A stretch of DNA of 64,000 bases, from NCBI GenBank assembly GCA_021773435.1, contig JAJFKC010000020.1, forward strand, positions 124,001 through 188,000, in the 5' to 3' direction. The position numbers and the translations under genes are program-made. The DNA is from Porticoccaceae bacterium. GTDB taxonomy: Bacteria > Pseudomonadota > Gammaproteobacteria > Pseudomonadales > Porticoccaceae. This document shows, in pieces, positions 51,734 through 60,939 of this stretch. Below the pieces are notes generated by a model. The model saw only the letters and a list, made by a program, of their open reading frames with translations. It did not search any database and was not told the DNA's origin. How positions within the stretch are numbered: position 1 is the first letter of the stretch; each line of letters begins with the position of its first letter.

Positions 51734-53149
51734 TCAATAAGCATTTTTGCCAGTGATGATAGCAAAGGGGGTTAATGCCATTATTTTGATATCAAGCCAG
51801 ATAGACCAGTTATTTAGATATTCCATATCATATTTAAAGCGCTTTTCCATTTTCTCTCTGGTTTTCGTTTCGCCTCGGTAACCGTTGATCTGAGCGAGGC
51901 CTGTTATACCTGGCTTTACTTTATGACGCTGCATATAACCCCATATCGAACCGCGGTACTCTTCATTGTGTGCCACTGCGTGGGGTCTTGGGCCAACAAC
52001 GGACATATGCCCGGTGAGGACATTGAAAAACTGGGGTAACTCGTCCAATGACGAGCGGCGAAGAAATTTCCCGATGCGGGTTACGCGCTTGTCACCGTTG
52101 CAGGCTTGTCTAAATCGCGAATCTTTGCCGGTGATCTCCATGCTCCTGAACTTCCAGATTGTAATCTCCTGTCCATTCAAGCCATGCCGTCGCTGCCTAT
52201 ATATTACAGAACCCTTAGAATCGATTTTGATTGCCAGAGCAATCAGCGCCATGATGGGCGCGGTTATAACGATAGAGACAAATGCAACGATCAGGTCTTC
52301 ACATCGTTTTAGTCCTGCGCTTGATCCCAGCATGGGCGTTTCAACTACGCTGACCGTAGGCGTATCACCGATGGTAATCCATCGCCCTTGAGCAAGCCCG
52401 TAAAGGTCAAAATCCGGCACCAGGAAGGTTGATACCGTCGAATCGGAGAGCATCTCGAGAATTTCGTCGATTTGCTGGTGCTGGCTTGCCGGTAGAGCAA
52501 TATAAACAATATCGACCCCGCCGTGGTCTTTCAGTTCATAAAGCGTGTCTAGCCCACCTAACCATTCCAGGTTCTCGTCGTCTTTCCGACAGCAGTCACC
52601 GGCTGGATTATTTTCTGTGATAAATCCCAGGAAATTCAACCCAATCCAGCTCATGTCCTGGATATTGCTGGCTAAACGCTGGGCTGTTTTTCCGGTGCCG
52701 ATAATCGCCACGCTGCGAGTGTTGTAGCCCAGCCTGCGGCCGAAATTTAGCCCTGATTTTAGCAGTGCACGCCACAATATTAAGGATAGAGGAGCGCCCA
52801 GGAACCAGAGGCCCAAAACCACGCGTGAATAGCCGTGGGTTATCTTGAATATATAACCCACAAACAACAGCCCAGTGATTGCACTGAACCAGGAATAAAG
52901 TAAAGGTGAAATCTCGTGGCTGACTCGACGATAGCGCGAAGATAGATAGAGGTTATTAATTTTTGCGGCAACATAAAAAAGTGCCACGCCGCTGATCGCT
53001 ACAAGAGTGTACTTTTCCTCCCACACTTCAAGATAAAGCCAGCACGCAAGTACCAGAGATAATATTATGAGCACACCGTCAACAGCGTGTTTGAGGATAT
53101 TAAGCTCTGATTCGTAAGGGCGGATGTGACCGCCAATAGTTTCGTCCAT
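51734..53149 (-). CDS. undecaprenyl-phosphate sugar phosphotransferase (WcaJ/WbaP-like)
   Basis: Puts the first sugar-1-phosphate on undecaprenyl phosphate to begin a surface glycan. Four hydrophobic segments at about 22–135, a Rossmann-like middle (SVAIIGTGKTAQRLASNI), another membrane segment at 285–308, then the catalytic domain with VIYRQRRHGLNGQEITIWKFRSM, SSLDELPQFFNVLTGHMSVVGPRP and GITGLAQINGYRGET. 471 aa, as in WcaJ. Likely glucose- or galactose-type; not decidable. It heads the polysaccharide locus, divergent from the exporter genes. Confidence 0.95.
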   Translation of the reverse strand: MDETIGGHIRPYESELNILKHAVDGVLIILSLVLACWLYLEVWEEKYTLVAISGVALFYVAAKINNLYLSSRYRRVSHEISPLLYSWFSAITGLLFVGYIFKITHGYSRVVLGLWFLGAPLSLILWRALLKSGLNFGRRLGYNTRSVAIIGTGKTAQRLASNIQDMSWIGLNFLGFITENNPAGDCCRKDDENLEWLGGLDTLYELKDHGGVDIVYIALPASQHQQIDEILEMLSDSTVSTFLVPDFDLYGLAQGRWITIGDTPTVSVVETPMLGSSAGLKRCEDLIVAFVSIVITAPIMALIALAIKIDSKGSVIYRQRRHGLNGQEITIWKFRSMEITGKDSRFRQACNGDKRVTRIGKFLRRSSLDELPQFFNVLTGHMSVVGPRPHAVAHNEEYRGSIWGYMQRHKVKPGITGLAQINGYRGETKTREKMEKRFKYDMEYLNNWSIWLDIKIMALTPFAIITGKNAY

Positions 53150-53680
53150 GGTTTGATTTGTCTTCTGGCAGCGATGACCATAATTAAATAAAGAACATTT
53201 ATTGACCTGTTCTTGCTCCGTTTATCGTACCGACAAACAGCTTGCTTGTCATCGTTGTGGTGCTGATGTTGCCTTGCTCAGGGAAGAAAACTCGATAGCT
53301 GACGCAGGTACCATCAAGACGATACGCCGACCGGAGCTATTGATCTTTCCGAAGTAACTGCTCAAATACCGGTTATTACACAATGCAGTTGATCGGAATT
53401 GATTGCCGAATGAACACGTGGTATCTCTCATTTAAGTGCCAGGGGAAATCCACACGGCATGGTTTTGGTGGTGCTATAATCGCCCGCTGCGAAAACCTCA
53501 ACATACGGACAAGTCAAGGCTAGTGCGAGTGTTATCAATAACAACAAAAGATTATTCCCCACCAGTGCCGCGTGTCAAAAATTCACAAATCGATTCAAAC
53601 TCTCTTCCTCCCCACCTTGGGTTAATCATGCTGCTTTGGCATCAAGCAATAAAGCTGTGTATTGAGTGGGTGATTGAAGC
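53150..53680. promoter_or_regulatory. 531-bp divergent control region of the polysaccharide locus
   Basis: No credible gene; an 82-codon plus-strand frame at its end has no family-like features. TGCTATAAT at 53472–53480 is an extended -10 element reading toward wzm, without a recognisable -35. I looked for the ops element (GGCGGTAG) used by RfaH and did not see one. The rest has no repeat or RNA structure I can name. Confidence 0.45.
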
Positions 53681-54514
53681 ATGATCAATCCACATGCAGC
53701 TCAACCCACCTCTTTGGGTTCTTTAGTTAAAAGCCTGGTTTCGCATCGACAGCTTATTCTGCAGATGGTTAAGCGAGAAGTCGTTGGACGCTATAAGGGT
53801 TCCTTCCTGGGGCTGATATGGTCATTCATCAATCCAGTGCTTATGCTGGCTGTCTACACTTTTGTTTTTGCCATTGTATTTAAGGCTAAATGGGGAGTAG
53901 GTGGCGAAGACAGCAAAACCCAGTTTGCCGTTGTGCTGTTTGTGGGTCTAATAGTCCACTCTCTGTTTGCTGAAGTGCTCAACCGGGCTCCCGGTTTAAT
54001 TCTTGCCAACACTAGTTATGTCAAGAAAGTGGTATTCCCGTTGGAGATACTGCCAGTTATTACCCTGGGCGCAGCCTTATTCCACAGTCTTATTAGTCTG
54101 GGTGTACTGCTGTCAGCCTTTGTGCTCTTTAATGGTTTTGTGCATTGGACTGCGGTGTTTATTCCTCTGATTCTTCTGCCGTTGGTCATCCTCACCCTTG
54201 GCCTCGCCTGGATGTTGGCTTCCCTCGGCGTTTTTCTGCGCGATGTAGGGCAGACCATTGGCATCATCACAACGGTCATGCTGTTTCTTGCTCCGGTTTT
54301 TTTCCCGGTAACGGCACTTCCGGAAAAGCTTCGTCCGTGGATTATGGCTAATCCATTGACATTTATTATCGAGCAGGCGCGGGAGGTGCTTATCTGGGGG
54401 CACCTGCCAAACTGGGTCGGTTTGGGTATTTACACTGCAGCGGCAACAGCCGTGGCGTGGGCAGGCTATGCCTGGTTCCAGAAAACCAGAAAAGGCTTTG
54501 CTGATGTCCTCTGA
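53681..54514 (+). CDS. wzm: ABC-2 polysaccharide export permease
   Basis: Inner-membrane half of a Wzm/Wzt exporter. 277 aa; about six membrane helices (for example FINPVLMLAVYTFVFAIVF, LFHSLISLGVLLSAFVLF, AVFIPLILLPLVILTLGLAW). The N-terminus VKREVVGRYKGSFLGLIWSFINPV and the FLRDVGQTIGIITTVMLFLAPVFFP block are those of polysaccharide rather than drug ABC-2 permeases. The last ten bases overlap the ATPase start. Together they move an undecaprenyl-linked glycan made in the cytosol. Confidence 0.95.
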   Translation: MINPHAAQPTSLGSLVKSLVSHRQLILQMVKREVVGRYKGSFLGLIWSFINPVLMLAVYTFVFAIVFKAKWGVGGEDSKTQFAVVLFVGLIVHSLFAEVLNRAPGLILANTSYVKKVVFPLEILPVITLGAALFHSLISLGVLLSAFVLFNGFVHWTAVFIPLILLPLVILTLGLAWMLASLGVFLRDVGQTIGIITTVMLFLAPVFFPVTALPEKLRPWIMANPLTFIIEQAREVLIWGHLPNWVGLGIYTAAATAVAWAGYAWFQKTRKGFADVL

Positions 54515-55886
54515 TCCGGCTTTTTCTGATGATGTGGCCATTCGCGTACAAGGGCTGAGCAAGTGCTACCAGATCTACGATAACCCTCGTGATCGTCTCA
54601 AACAGTTTATTATGCCTCGACTGCTGCGTCTGATCGGGCGGCCTGCTGGGCAATATTTTCGTGAATTCTGGGCGCTAAAAAATATTTCGTTCGAGGTCAA
54701 AAAAGGCGAATCAGTTGGCATCATAGGTCGCAACGGTAGTGGTAAGTCCACCTTGCTGCAAATGATTTGTGGCACGCTTCACCCCACTAGCGGCAGTATT
54801 CAAACCAATGGTCGTATCGCCGCTCTGCTTGAACTCGGTTCTGGTTTCAACCCCGAATTTACCGGGCGCGATAATGTTTATATGAATGCCGCTGTGCTTG
54901 GCTTGAGCAAAGAAGAAATCGATGCGCGCTTTGACGACATAATCGCTTTTGCGGACATTGGCCAATTCATTGAGCAGCCTGTTAAGACCTACTCTAGCGG
55001 AATGTATGTTCGCCTTGCCTTTGCGGTCATTGCCCATGTGGATGCTGACATACTAGTGGTTGATGAAGCGCTGTCAGTCGGCGATGCGGTGTTTACACAG
55101 AAATGCATGCGTTTCATCCGCAGCTTTCAGGAAAATGGGTCTCTGATCTTTGTCAGCCACGATGCCGCATCGGTGCAGAATCTCTGCAGGTCAGGTGTCT
55201 GGCTTAAAAATGGTGAGCTTGAACAGGTCGGTACGGCAAAGAGTGTCTCGGAAGCGTATTTGCAGTACACACTGCAGGAAATCTATGGTGATGAGTCAAA
55301 GCTAACTTCGACAATTTCTGCTGCTATCGGCGATGAACCATGTACTGAGGAACCCGTTCCAGATGCGGAGGCTCCGCCGACAATTGACTATGGTGCTGTT
55401 GCTTCTATGCGGGACAACATCGATGCAGCCAGTGGCTGGGAAACCGGTAGGGCGGAGATGCTTTCCGTTTCACTTGAGCACTTGTCTCAGGGTAAAGAAG
55501 GCATATTCGAAGGTGGTGAACGCGTGTGCATGCGCTTGCGTGCGATAGCCCGTGAGCCGTTGCAAAAACCGATCCTTGGTTTTGTGTTTCGCGACCGCCT
55601 GGGGCAGGACTTGTTTGGAGAAAATACATTACCCTTTACTGATCTCGTACCCACTCCAGTTGGGGCGGGTGAAACGTTCGAGGGTACTTTTGAGTTCAGG
55701 TTGCCCATTCTACCCGATGGGCAATATGCAGTGATGGCCTCCGTCGCTGGTGGTGAGCTTTATGATAATGAGCAGCACCACTGGATGAACAATGCGCTGA
55801 TTGTCACTGTGTCCTCCAGCAAAGTCCGGTTTGGACTAGTAGGTATTCCGTTCGAGCGGGTGAAATTAGAGCTAATTCATGAGTAA
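54504..55886 (+). CDS. wzt: ABC exporter ATPase with C-terminal glycan-recognition domain (Wzt)
   Basis: Walker A GRNGSGKSTLLQ, signature YSSGMYVRLAFA, Walker B ADILVVDEALSVGD and H-loop FVSHDAAS lie in about residues 20–250. The C-terminal part (about 300–460; VFRDRLGQDLFGENTLPFTD, FRLPILPDGQYAVMASVAGG) is the Wzt_C beta-sandwich that, in O9a-type systems, recognises the finished polymer's non-reducing end. The start is ATG 54504, inside the wzm end, with AAAGG upstream. The stop overlaps the next gene by eight bases. A terminal modification made by that gene could be what Wzt_C reads; that is inference. Confidence 0.95.
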   Translation: MSSDPAFSDDVAIRVQGLSKCYQIYDNPRDRLKQFIMPRLLRLIGRPAGQYFREFWALKNISFEVKKGESVGIIGRNGSGKSTLLQMICGTLHPTSGSIQTNGRIAALLELGSGFNPEFTGRDNVYMNAAVLGLSKEEIDARFDDIIAFADIGQFIEQPVKTYSSGMYVRLAFAVIAHVDADILVVDEALSVGDAVFTQKCMRFIRSFQENGSLIFVSHDAASVQNLCRSGVWLKNGELEQVGTAKSVSEAYLQYTLQEIYGDESKLTSTISAAIGDEPCTEEPVPDAEAPPTIDYGAVASMRDNIDAASGWETGRAEMLSVSLEHLSQGKEGIFEGGERVCMRLRAIAREPLQKPILGFVFRDRLGQDLFGENTLPFTDLVPTPVGAGETFEGTFEFRLPILPDGQYAVMASVAGGELYDNEQHHWMNNALIVTVSSSKVRFGLVGIPFERVKLELIHE

Positions 55887-58800
55887 AAAGACGCTTCATC
55901 AGCTGTATGCTGAGCAGACTGGCAAGGTTTCCGATAAGTGGTCGTTGTATTTAGCTGAGTACGAGCGGTTGCTTGATGGTTGGCGCGACAAGCCAGTACG
56001 CTTGTTAGAAATCGGCGTGCAGAATGGCGGCTCGCTCGATATCTGGTCAAAGTACTTTAGCAATGCATCAGCCGTGATTGGTTGTGATATCAATCACGGC
56101 TGCTCTCTTCTTAGCTATGACGACCCATGCATAAGTCTTATCGTTGGTGATGCTAATGCCGACGATGTACGTGAACAGATCCTCCAGTGCTCACCGCAGC
56201 TCGATATCATCATTGATGATGGTTCCCACCTGTCGGGCGACATAATCAAGTCGTTTACACTGTATTTTCAGCATGTTGTGGATGGTGGTATTTATATTGC
56301 TGAAGATTTGCATTGTAGCTATTGGAGTGATTTCCAAGGTGGTTTGTTTGATCCCTACTCTTCGATTTCATTCTTTAAGCGTCTTGCCGACATCATTAAC
56401 TATGAGCATTGGGGTATAGCTAAAGCGCGAGCAGATATTCTACGGGGTGTTTTTACGAAATATAATTGTGATATTGATGTAGAAGTGCTGGCTCAAGTGC
56501 ATTCCGTGGAATTCATTAATTCCATGTGTGTGGTGCGGAAAGCGCCAGCCGCCGACAACAACCTAGGCCGCCATGTTGTCTCAGGTTCAATGGAGTTAGT
56601 GGTTCAGGGGCATAAAGAGCTGCACGGTAGTCTACATGAGTTGGCTCCAAATCTGGAGTCTAGAAATCCGTGGGCTAATAGAGAGATACCACCCGATGAG
56701 TCGGTTCAACAGACAGAGCTGGCGCTTACCAATGCGTTCGAGCAGCTCGCCAGCCTTGGTCAGACTCTGGGTGAGAGAGAGAAGCAGGTTGCCGAATTCG
56801 GTCAGGCCATAAGTGCGCGTGAGGAACAGATTGACGAACTCAGCCAGAGCTTGGGTGAGCGTGAGGAATTGCTTGGCGAACACAGTCGGTTCCTGGTTGA
56901 GCGTGAGGAGCAGATTGCCGAACTCAGTAAGCTTATAGATGTCTACCGAAATTCAACTAGCTGGAAACTGACTAAGCCTGCCCGATTCGTTGGGCAGAAG
57001 ATCAGGCGGATCAAAAGAATTCTAGTTCTTTCTGGCGCGTTGCTTTCTAATTTTAAAAAGCTAATAAAGATGGCTTTCAAATTAAGAAGCAAGAGGTTAG
57101 TTGATGTTGAGCGTTATGTTCAATTACTTCGGTCTGAAGAATATGTAACCCGGGTTTCAAGAGATCGAGGGTTATCACCCGAGTTTTTGAGGGCATTGAT
57201 CGTTTTGTGGGACGTATTTCTGCGAATTAAGCAGTGGTGGTTGGCCAACAATTTACGTAGAGAATATACAGAACGTGTGACCGCTTTTTTTCACGGTGAA
57301 ACTGAGGCATGGAGAAAAATTGCGCCTGGGCACTTTCGTATTAATATCGATAGTCCAAATAGATTTTTTATGATAGTCGATGGCTCTTTTGTCATCTCTG
57401 GGTGGGGTGTTGATCTTGATACTTGCGCTGCCTTAAAAGTTAGAGCCCGGATTGGAAAAACTATATATCAACCACACCTGAAGCAACGCGAAGATGTACA
57501 GCGGGTTTTTGCCTCAGTAAGCGAGCTTCCTCTTGATGTCGGCTTTGCAGTCGTGCCAATGCTTTCAATAGGCTTGCATAGGCTGTGGGTTGATGTAGAA
57601 GATCCCGATGGCACCTGGATTCCTGTTCATCGCACGTTATTGCTCCACAGGCCTAAATTTATATCTTGCCAACGAAAGAAGGGGGTATCGTACAAAGCGT
57701 GGACTCGTGAGGAGCGGAAGCGACTGGAAGCTGAGTTTCCCGATATCACACGACACATGGATGTAATGCTTTATAAGCCAATATTTACTGTCGTTGTTGA
57801 TGTGAGGCAAGGCCTTGATGGCTGGGAGAAAACCTTACAGTCGATACGCAGGCAGATGTATCCATATTATGATTTGCGTGTCCTTGTAAGTGCTGAGACA
57901 AGGCTGCCAGCCCTTCTGAAAAAGGATGCAAGACCTCTTCTTGATATGTCCCTTGCGGATGTTTCAGGGGATTTCGTTGTCTTTATTGAAAGTGGTCAAG
58001 GTTTTTCTAGCAATGCACTTTATGAATTCGCTAATGCCATCAATCAGTACCCCGATCTCGATTTGATTTATGGAGATCAAGATCATTGGAGTGCTATCGG
58101 GAAACGCTGTGATCCTTTCTACAAACCAGATTGGAGTCCTGATTATTTAGAGACTTTTAATTACATCGGATTCCCTGCGTGTTTTCGAACCAAGGTTGCC
58201 CATGGTTGTTTTGACAGCACTCACTTATATGATCTTGCCCTTCGGGTCACGGAGCGCACCTCAAAAATTATGCATGTGGCGAAAATTCTTGGGCACGAAG
58301 CTGAACGACAAATTGATGAAAAAACATTAGATGCTCAATCTGCACAGAATATTACTGCTCTCCAAGGGCGGCTCAAGCGAACTGGACGTTATGGTGTTGT
58401 TCGCGAACATGCGTTATATCGTGGGTGTTATGACATTCAGCTGGAACTTAAGCGCGAACCACTCGTTTCAATAATCATCCCAACAGCAGGAAAAACGGTC
58501 ACCACAGAAGGGCGCCAGATAGACCTCATTACGAATGTCGTAGACCAGATTCGAAACCAATCAACCTACAAAAATATTGAGATTATTGTAGTTGATAATG
58601 ACGATTTGTCTGAGAGACAAAAGCAAGCACTGGTTGACTACGATTGTCAACGGCTTACCTATGCTGAGCCGGTATTTAATATTCCCAAGAAATTAAATCT
58701 TGGGGCAACAGTTGCCAATGGCGAGCTACTGTTGCTTATGAATGATGATATTGAAATTCTCGCGCCTACCTGGATAGAACGGATGGTCGAACATTTTGAG

Positions 58801-59289
58801 AAACCTCACGTTGGAGTCGTGGGCGCGAAGCTTCTCTATCCTGATGGTCGAACGCAGCATGTAGGGGTTGTTCATAACTCTGGGAATCCAGATCATGTAA
58901 GGCGTCTCTTTCCGGGGGATGAGGCAGGCTATTATTTTAGTACCTGTGGGGTACGCAACTTCATGGCAGTAACGGGCGCGGTCATGATGACTTTGTCGAA
59001 TGTGTATCGCCAGGTTGGAGGGTATAGCGAAGAGCTTGCCATAAGTTACAATGACGCGGATTATTGTCTTAAAGTGCAGGAGGAAGGCCTTTGGAGTGTA
59101 TATGCCCCCAAGGTTGAGTTGACGCACATGGAGTCACAGTCGCGTGTTGCCTCGGCGGACATATGTGAAGTTGTTTGGTACCAAAAACGTTGGGCCCATT
59201 GCGTTATCTCAGATCCATACTACAACGAACAGTTTTTTACGGTGGCTTCACCGACGTTCGTGCCACATGTTAATCAATGTATATTATGA
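55879..59289 (+). CDS. fusion: SAM methyltransferase – coiled coil – two GT2 glycosyltransferase domains
   Basis: 1136 aa. Residues 1–215 are a class I methyltransferase (VRLLEIGVQNGGSLDIWSKYF, IIIDDGSHLSGD, GGIYIAEDLHCSYW). About 275–350 is a heptad-type coiled coil with repeats of the form LGEREEQIAELS. TSWKLTKPARFVGQ links it to a beta-rich region (FVISGWGVDLD) at 485–600. A first, degenerate GT2-like domain (about 630–790) has DLIYGDQDHWSAIGKRCDPF and KPDWSPDYLETFNYIGF; a complete GT2 domain (855–1090) has VSIIIPTAG, LLLMNDDIEILAPTW and GGYSEELAISYNDADYC. It may extend and methyl-cap a polymer, with the coiled coil as a length ruler, as WbdD/WbdA do; inference. Confidence 0.85.
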   Translation: MSKKTLHQLYAEQTGKVSDKWSLYLAEYERLLDGWRDKPVRLLEIGVQNGGSLDIWSKYFSNASAVIGCDINHGCSLLSYDDPCISLIVGDANADDVREQILQCSPQLDIIIDDGSHLSGDIIKSFTLYFQHVVDGGIYIAEDLHCSYWSDFQGGLFDPYSSISFFKRLADIINYEHWGIAKARADILRGVFTKYNCDIDVEVLAQVHSVEFINSMCVVRKAPAADNNLGRHVVSGSMELVVQGHKELHGSLHELAPNLESRNPWANREIPPDESVQQTELALTNAFEQLASLGQTLGEREKQVAEFGQAISAREEQIDELSQSLGEREELLGEHSRFLVEREEQIAELSKLIDVYRNSTSWKLTKPARFVGQKIRRIKRILVLSGALLSNFKKLIKMAFKLRSKRLVDVERYVQLLRSEEYVTRVSRDRGLSPEFLRALIVLWDVFLRIKQWWLANNLRREYTERVTAFFHGETEAWRKIAPGHFRINIDSPNRFFMIVDGSFVISGWGVDLDTCAALKVRARIGKTIYQPHLKQREDVQRVFASVSELPLDVGFAVVPMLSIGLHRLWVDVEDPDGTWIPVHRTLLLHRPKFISCQRKKGVSYKAWTREERKRLEAEFPDITRHMDVMLYKPIFTVVVDVRQGLDGWEKTLQSIRRQMYPYYDLRVLVSAETRLPALLKKDARPLLDMSLADVSGDFVVFIESGQGFSSNALYEFANAINQYPDLDLIYGDQDHWSAIGKRCDPFYKPDWSPDYLETFNYIGFPACFRTKVAHGCFDSTHLYDLALRVTERTSKIMHVAKILGHEAERQIDEKTLDAQSAQNITALQGRLKRTGRYGVVREHALYRGCYDIQLELKREPLVSIIIPTAGKTVTTEGRQIDLITNVVDQIRNQSTYKNIEIIVVDNDDLSERQKQALVDYDCQRLTYAEPVFNIPKKLNLGATVANGELLLLMNDDIEILAPTWIERMVEHFEKPHVGVVGAKLLYPDGRTQHVGVVHNSGNPDHVRRLFPGDEAGYYFSTCGVRNFMAVTGAVMMTLSNVYRQVGGYSEELAISYNDADYCLKVQEEGLWSVYAPKVELTHMESQSRVASADICEVVWYQKRWAHCVISDPYYNEQFFTVASPTFVPHVNQCIL

Positions 59290-59298
59290 AAAGCTAGG

Positions 59299-60099
59299 GT
59301 GGAAATTTTATTGTTCGACTCAAATCAAACAATTGCGGTCGCCTATCTTGCCCGTGGCGCGGATAAGGATTGGTTTTTATCGTGTGAGCGATTCCTTGAT
59401 TCTTATAAGCGTAATGCCCCGGGCGTTACGCACTCTCTGTACGTGATATTTAAAGGGTTCGCGGATAACGCCGATTTGGAAAAGGCCGAAGCCTTATTTA
59501 ATTACGTGCCATATAAGCCAGTATTCTTGGATGATGAGAGTTTGGATATTGGTGCCTATATTGAATGGGCGAATATGATCGAAGAAGAGTTGATCTGCGT
59601 GTTTAATACGGGTAGTGAAATATTAGCGCCGGACTGGCTTGCTAAGCTGGCGATAAATTTAGCGTTGTCTGATGTGGGGTTGGTAGGTGCGAGCGCCTCC
59701 TACGAAAGCCTGAACGGATTAAACAGTGCTTTCCCTATTTTCCCAAATATTCATCTCCGCTCAACAGCTTTTATGATTGACCGTAGCTTATTTTGCAGAA
59801 TTACGGAGGGGCTTGAAATCTCTAGCAAAATTGATGCATTCCATTTTGAAAGTGGCCCAGATAGTCTGACACGGCAAGTTTTAGAGACAGGAAAAGAGAT
59901 TCTCCTTGTAGGGCGTAATGGCCGTGGATATTCGCCAAAATTTTGGCCTATGAGTGATACCTTCAGGCAGGGAGCGCAGAAAAATTTGCTGGTAGCTGAT
60001 AATCAGACCCGCAATTTTTTGGCATTTCCCTGGGCAGAAAAAAGGGAATTTGTAATCAGAACGTGGGGCAAATATATCGGGAATACGGCGGCTTTATAA
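59299..60099 (+). CDS. putative glycosyltransferase-like protein, polysaccharide locus
   Basis: 266 aa from a GTG start ten bases after the previous stop; no better start is open. It looks like a reduced GT-A-fold protein: SLYVIFKGFADN at the first strand, LDDESLDIGAYIEWANMIEEELICVFNTGSEIL where GT2 enzymes have their acceptor loop and D-x-D, and VGLVGASASYESLN next. Features of rhamnan-synthesis-type proteins. The usual D-x-D is replaced by NTGSEI, so catalysis is uncertain. No membrane segment. Same strand as neighbours. Confidence 0.6.
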   Translation: MEILLFDSNQTIAVAYLARGADKDWFLSCERFLDSYKRNAPGVTHSLYVIFKGFADNADLEKAEALFNYVPYKPVFLDDESLDIGAYIEWANMIEEELICVFNTGSEILAPDWLAKLAINLALSDVGLVGASASYESLNGLNSAFPIFPNIHLRSTAFMIDRSLFCRITEGLEISSKIDAFHFESGPDSLTRQVLETGKEILLVGRNGRGYSPKFWPMSDTFRQGAQKNLLVADNQTRNFLAFPWAEKREFVIRTWGKYIGNTAAL

Positions 60100-60171
60100 A
60101 GCCTGAGCCTATAATGGCGAATGGGTTTTGGTATAAATAATAGCAATTTAAGTAAAACTGGAGGCGTAGAA

Positions 60172-60939
60172 ATGAAGGCAGTCATCTTGGCGGGAGGATT
60201 GGGGACACGTATAAGTGAAGAGTCACATCTAAGGCCAAAACCCATGATCGAAATCGGCGGTAAGCCGATCCTGTGGCATATCATGAAAATGTACTCTCAT
60301 TATGGAGTTAACGATTTTGTTATTTGCCTTGGCTACAGAGGCTACATGATTAAAGAGTATTTTTCGAATTACTTTTTGCATACGTCAGATGTCACGTTTT
60401 GCATGCGCGACAACAAAATGGAGATTCATCAAAAGTTTGCGGAGCCATGGAAAGTCACTTTGGTCGATACTGGTGACACCACGATGACGGGTGGTCGCCT
60501 CAAGCGTATAGCGTCATATATTGATGACGAGACGTTTTGTTTTACTTATGGCGATGGGGTGTCAGATATTGATATTTCCGCCTTGATAGAGCACCACAAG
60601 TCGTCTGGTCGCCAGGCTACAGTTACGGGAATTCAGCCCCCTGGGCGTTACGGTGCGTTGCATATTGATAATGGCGCGGTTCACCAATTTCAAGAAAAAC
60701 CTGCGGGTGATGGTGCCTGGATTAATGGTGGTTTTTTCGTCCTGGAACCAAGTGTTCTCGAATACATCGATGGCGATGACACTGTTTGGGAACAGCAGCC
60801 ATTGAAGAAGCTGGCCACCAGTGGGCAACTTTCTGCTTATCAGCACAGAGGGTTTTGGCAAGCGATGGACACGTTGCGCGATAAAAACCATCTCGAAGGC
60901 CTTTGGTCGTCGGGTAAAGCACCCTGGAAAAGCTGGTGA
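60172..60939 (+). CDS. rfbF: glucose-1-phosphate cytidylyltransferase
   Basis: Makes CDP-glucose from glucose-1-phosphate and CTP, the entry to CDP-6-deoxy and 3,6-dideoxy sugars. MKAVILAGGLGTRISEESHLRPKPM is the sugar-nucleotidyltransferase head; WHIMKMYSHYGVNDFVICLGYRGYMIKEYF, FTYGDGVSDIDI, INGGFFVLEP and GFWQAMDTLRDKNHLE are specific to RfbF/DdhA. 255 aa, normal. GGAGG is eight bases before the ATG; 51 upstream bases are open but unlikely to be translated. The stop overlaps rfbG. Confidence 0.96.
   Translation: MKAVILAGGLGTRISEESHLRPKPMIEIGGKPILWHIMKMYSHYGVNDFVICLGYRGYMIKEYFSNYFLHTSDVTFCMRDNKMEIHQKFAEPWKVTLVDTGDTTMTGGRLKRIASYIDDETFCFTYGDGVSDIDISALIEHHKSSGRQATVTGIQPPGRYGALHIDNGAVHQFQEKPAGDGAWINGGFFVLEPSVLEYIDGDDTVWEQQPLKKLATSGQLSAYQHRGFWQAMDTLRDKNHLEGLWSSGKAPWKSW

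Noticed and set aside
53150-53680. RfaH-dependent ops/JUMPstart element before the polysaccharide genes
   Set aside because: The GGCGGTAG core was not found in this gap.
53436-53684. 82-codon frame upstream of wzm
   Set aside because: No homologue-like features, proline/serine-rich, and overlaps the promoter region and the wzm start.
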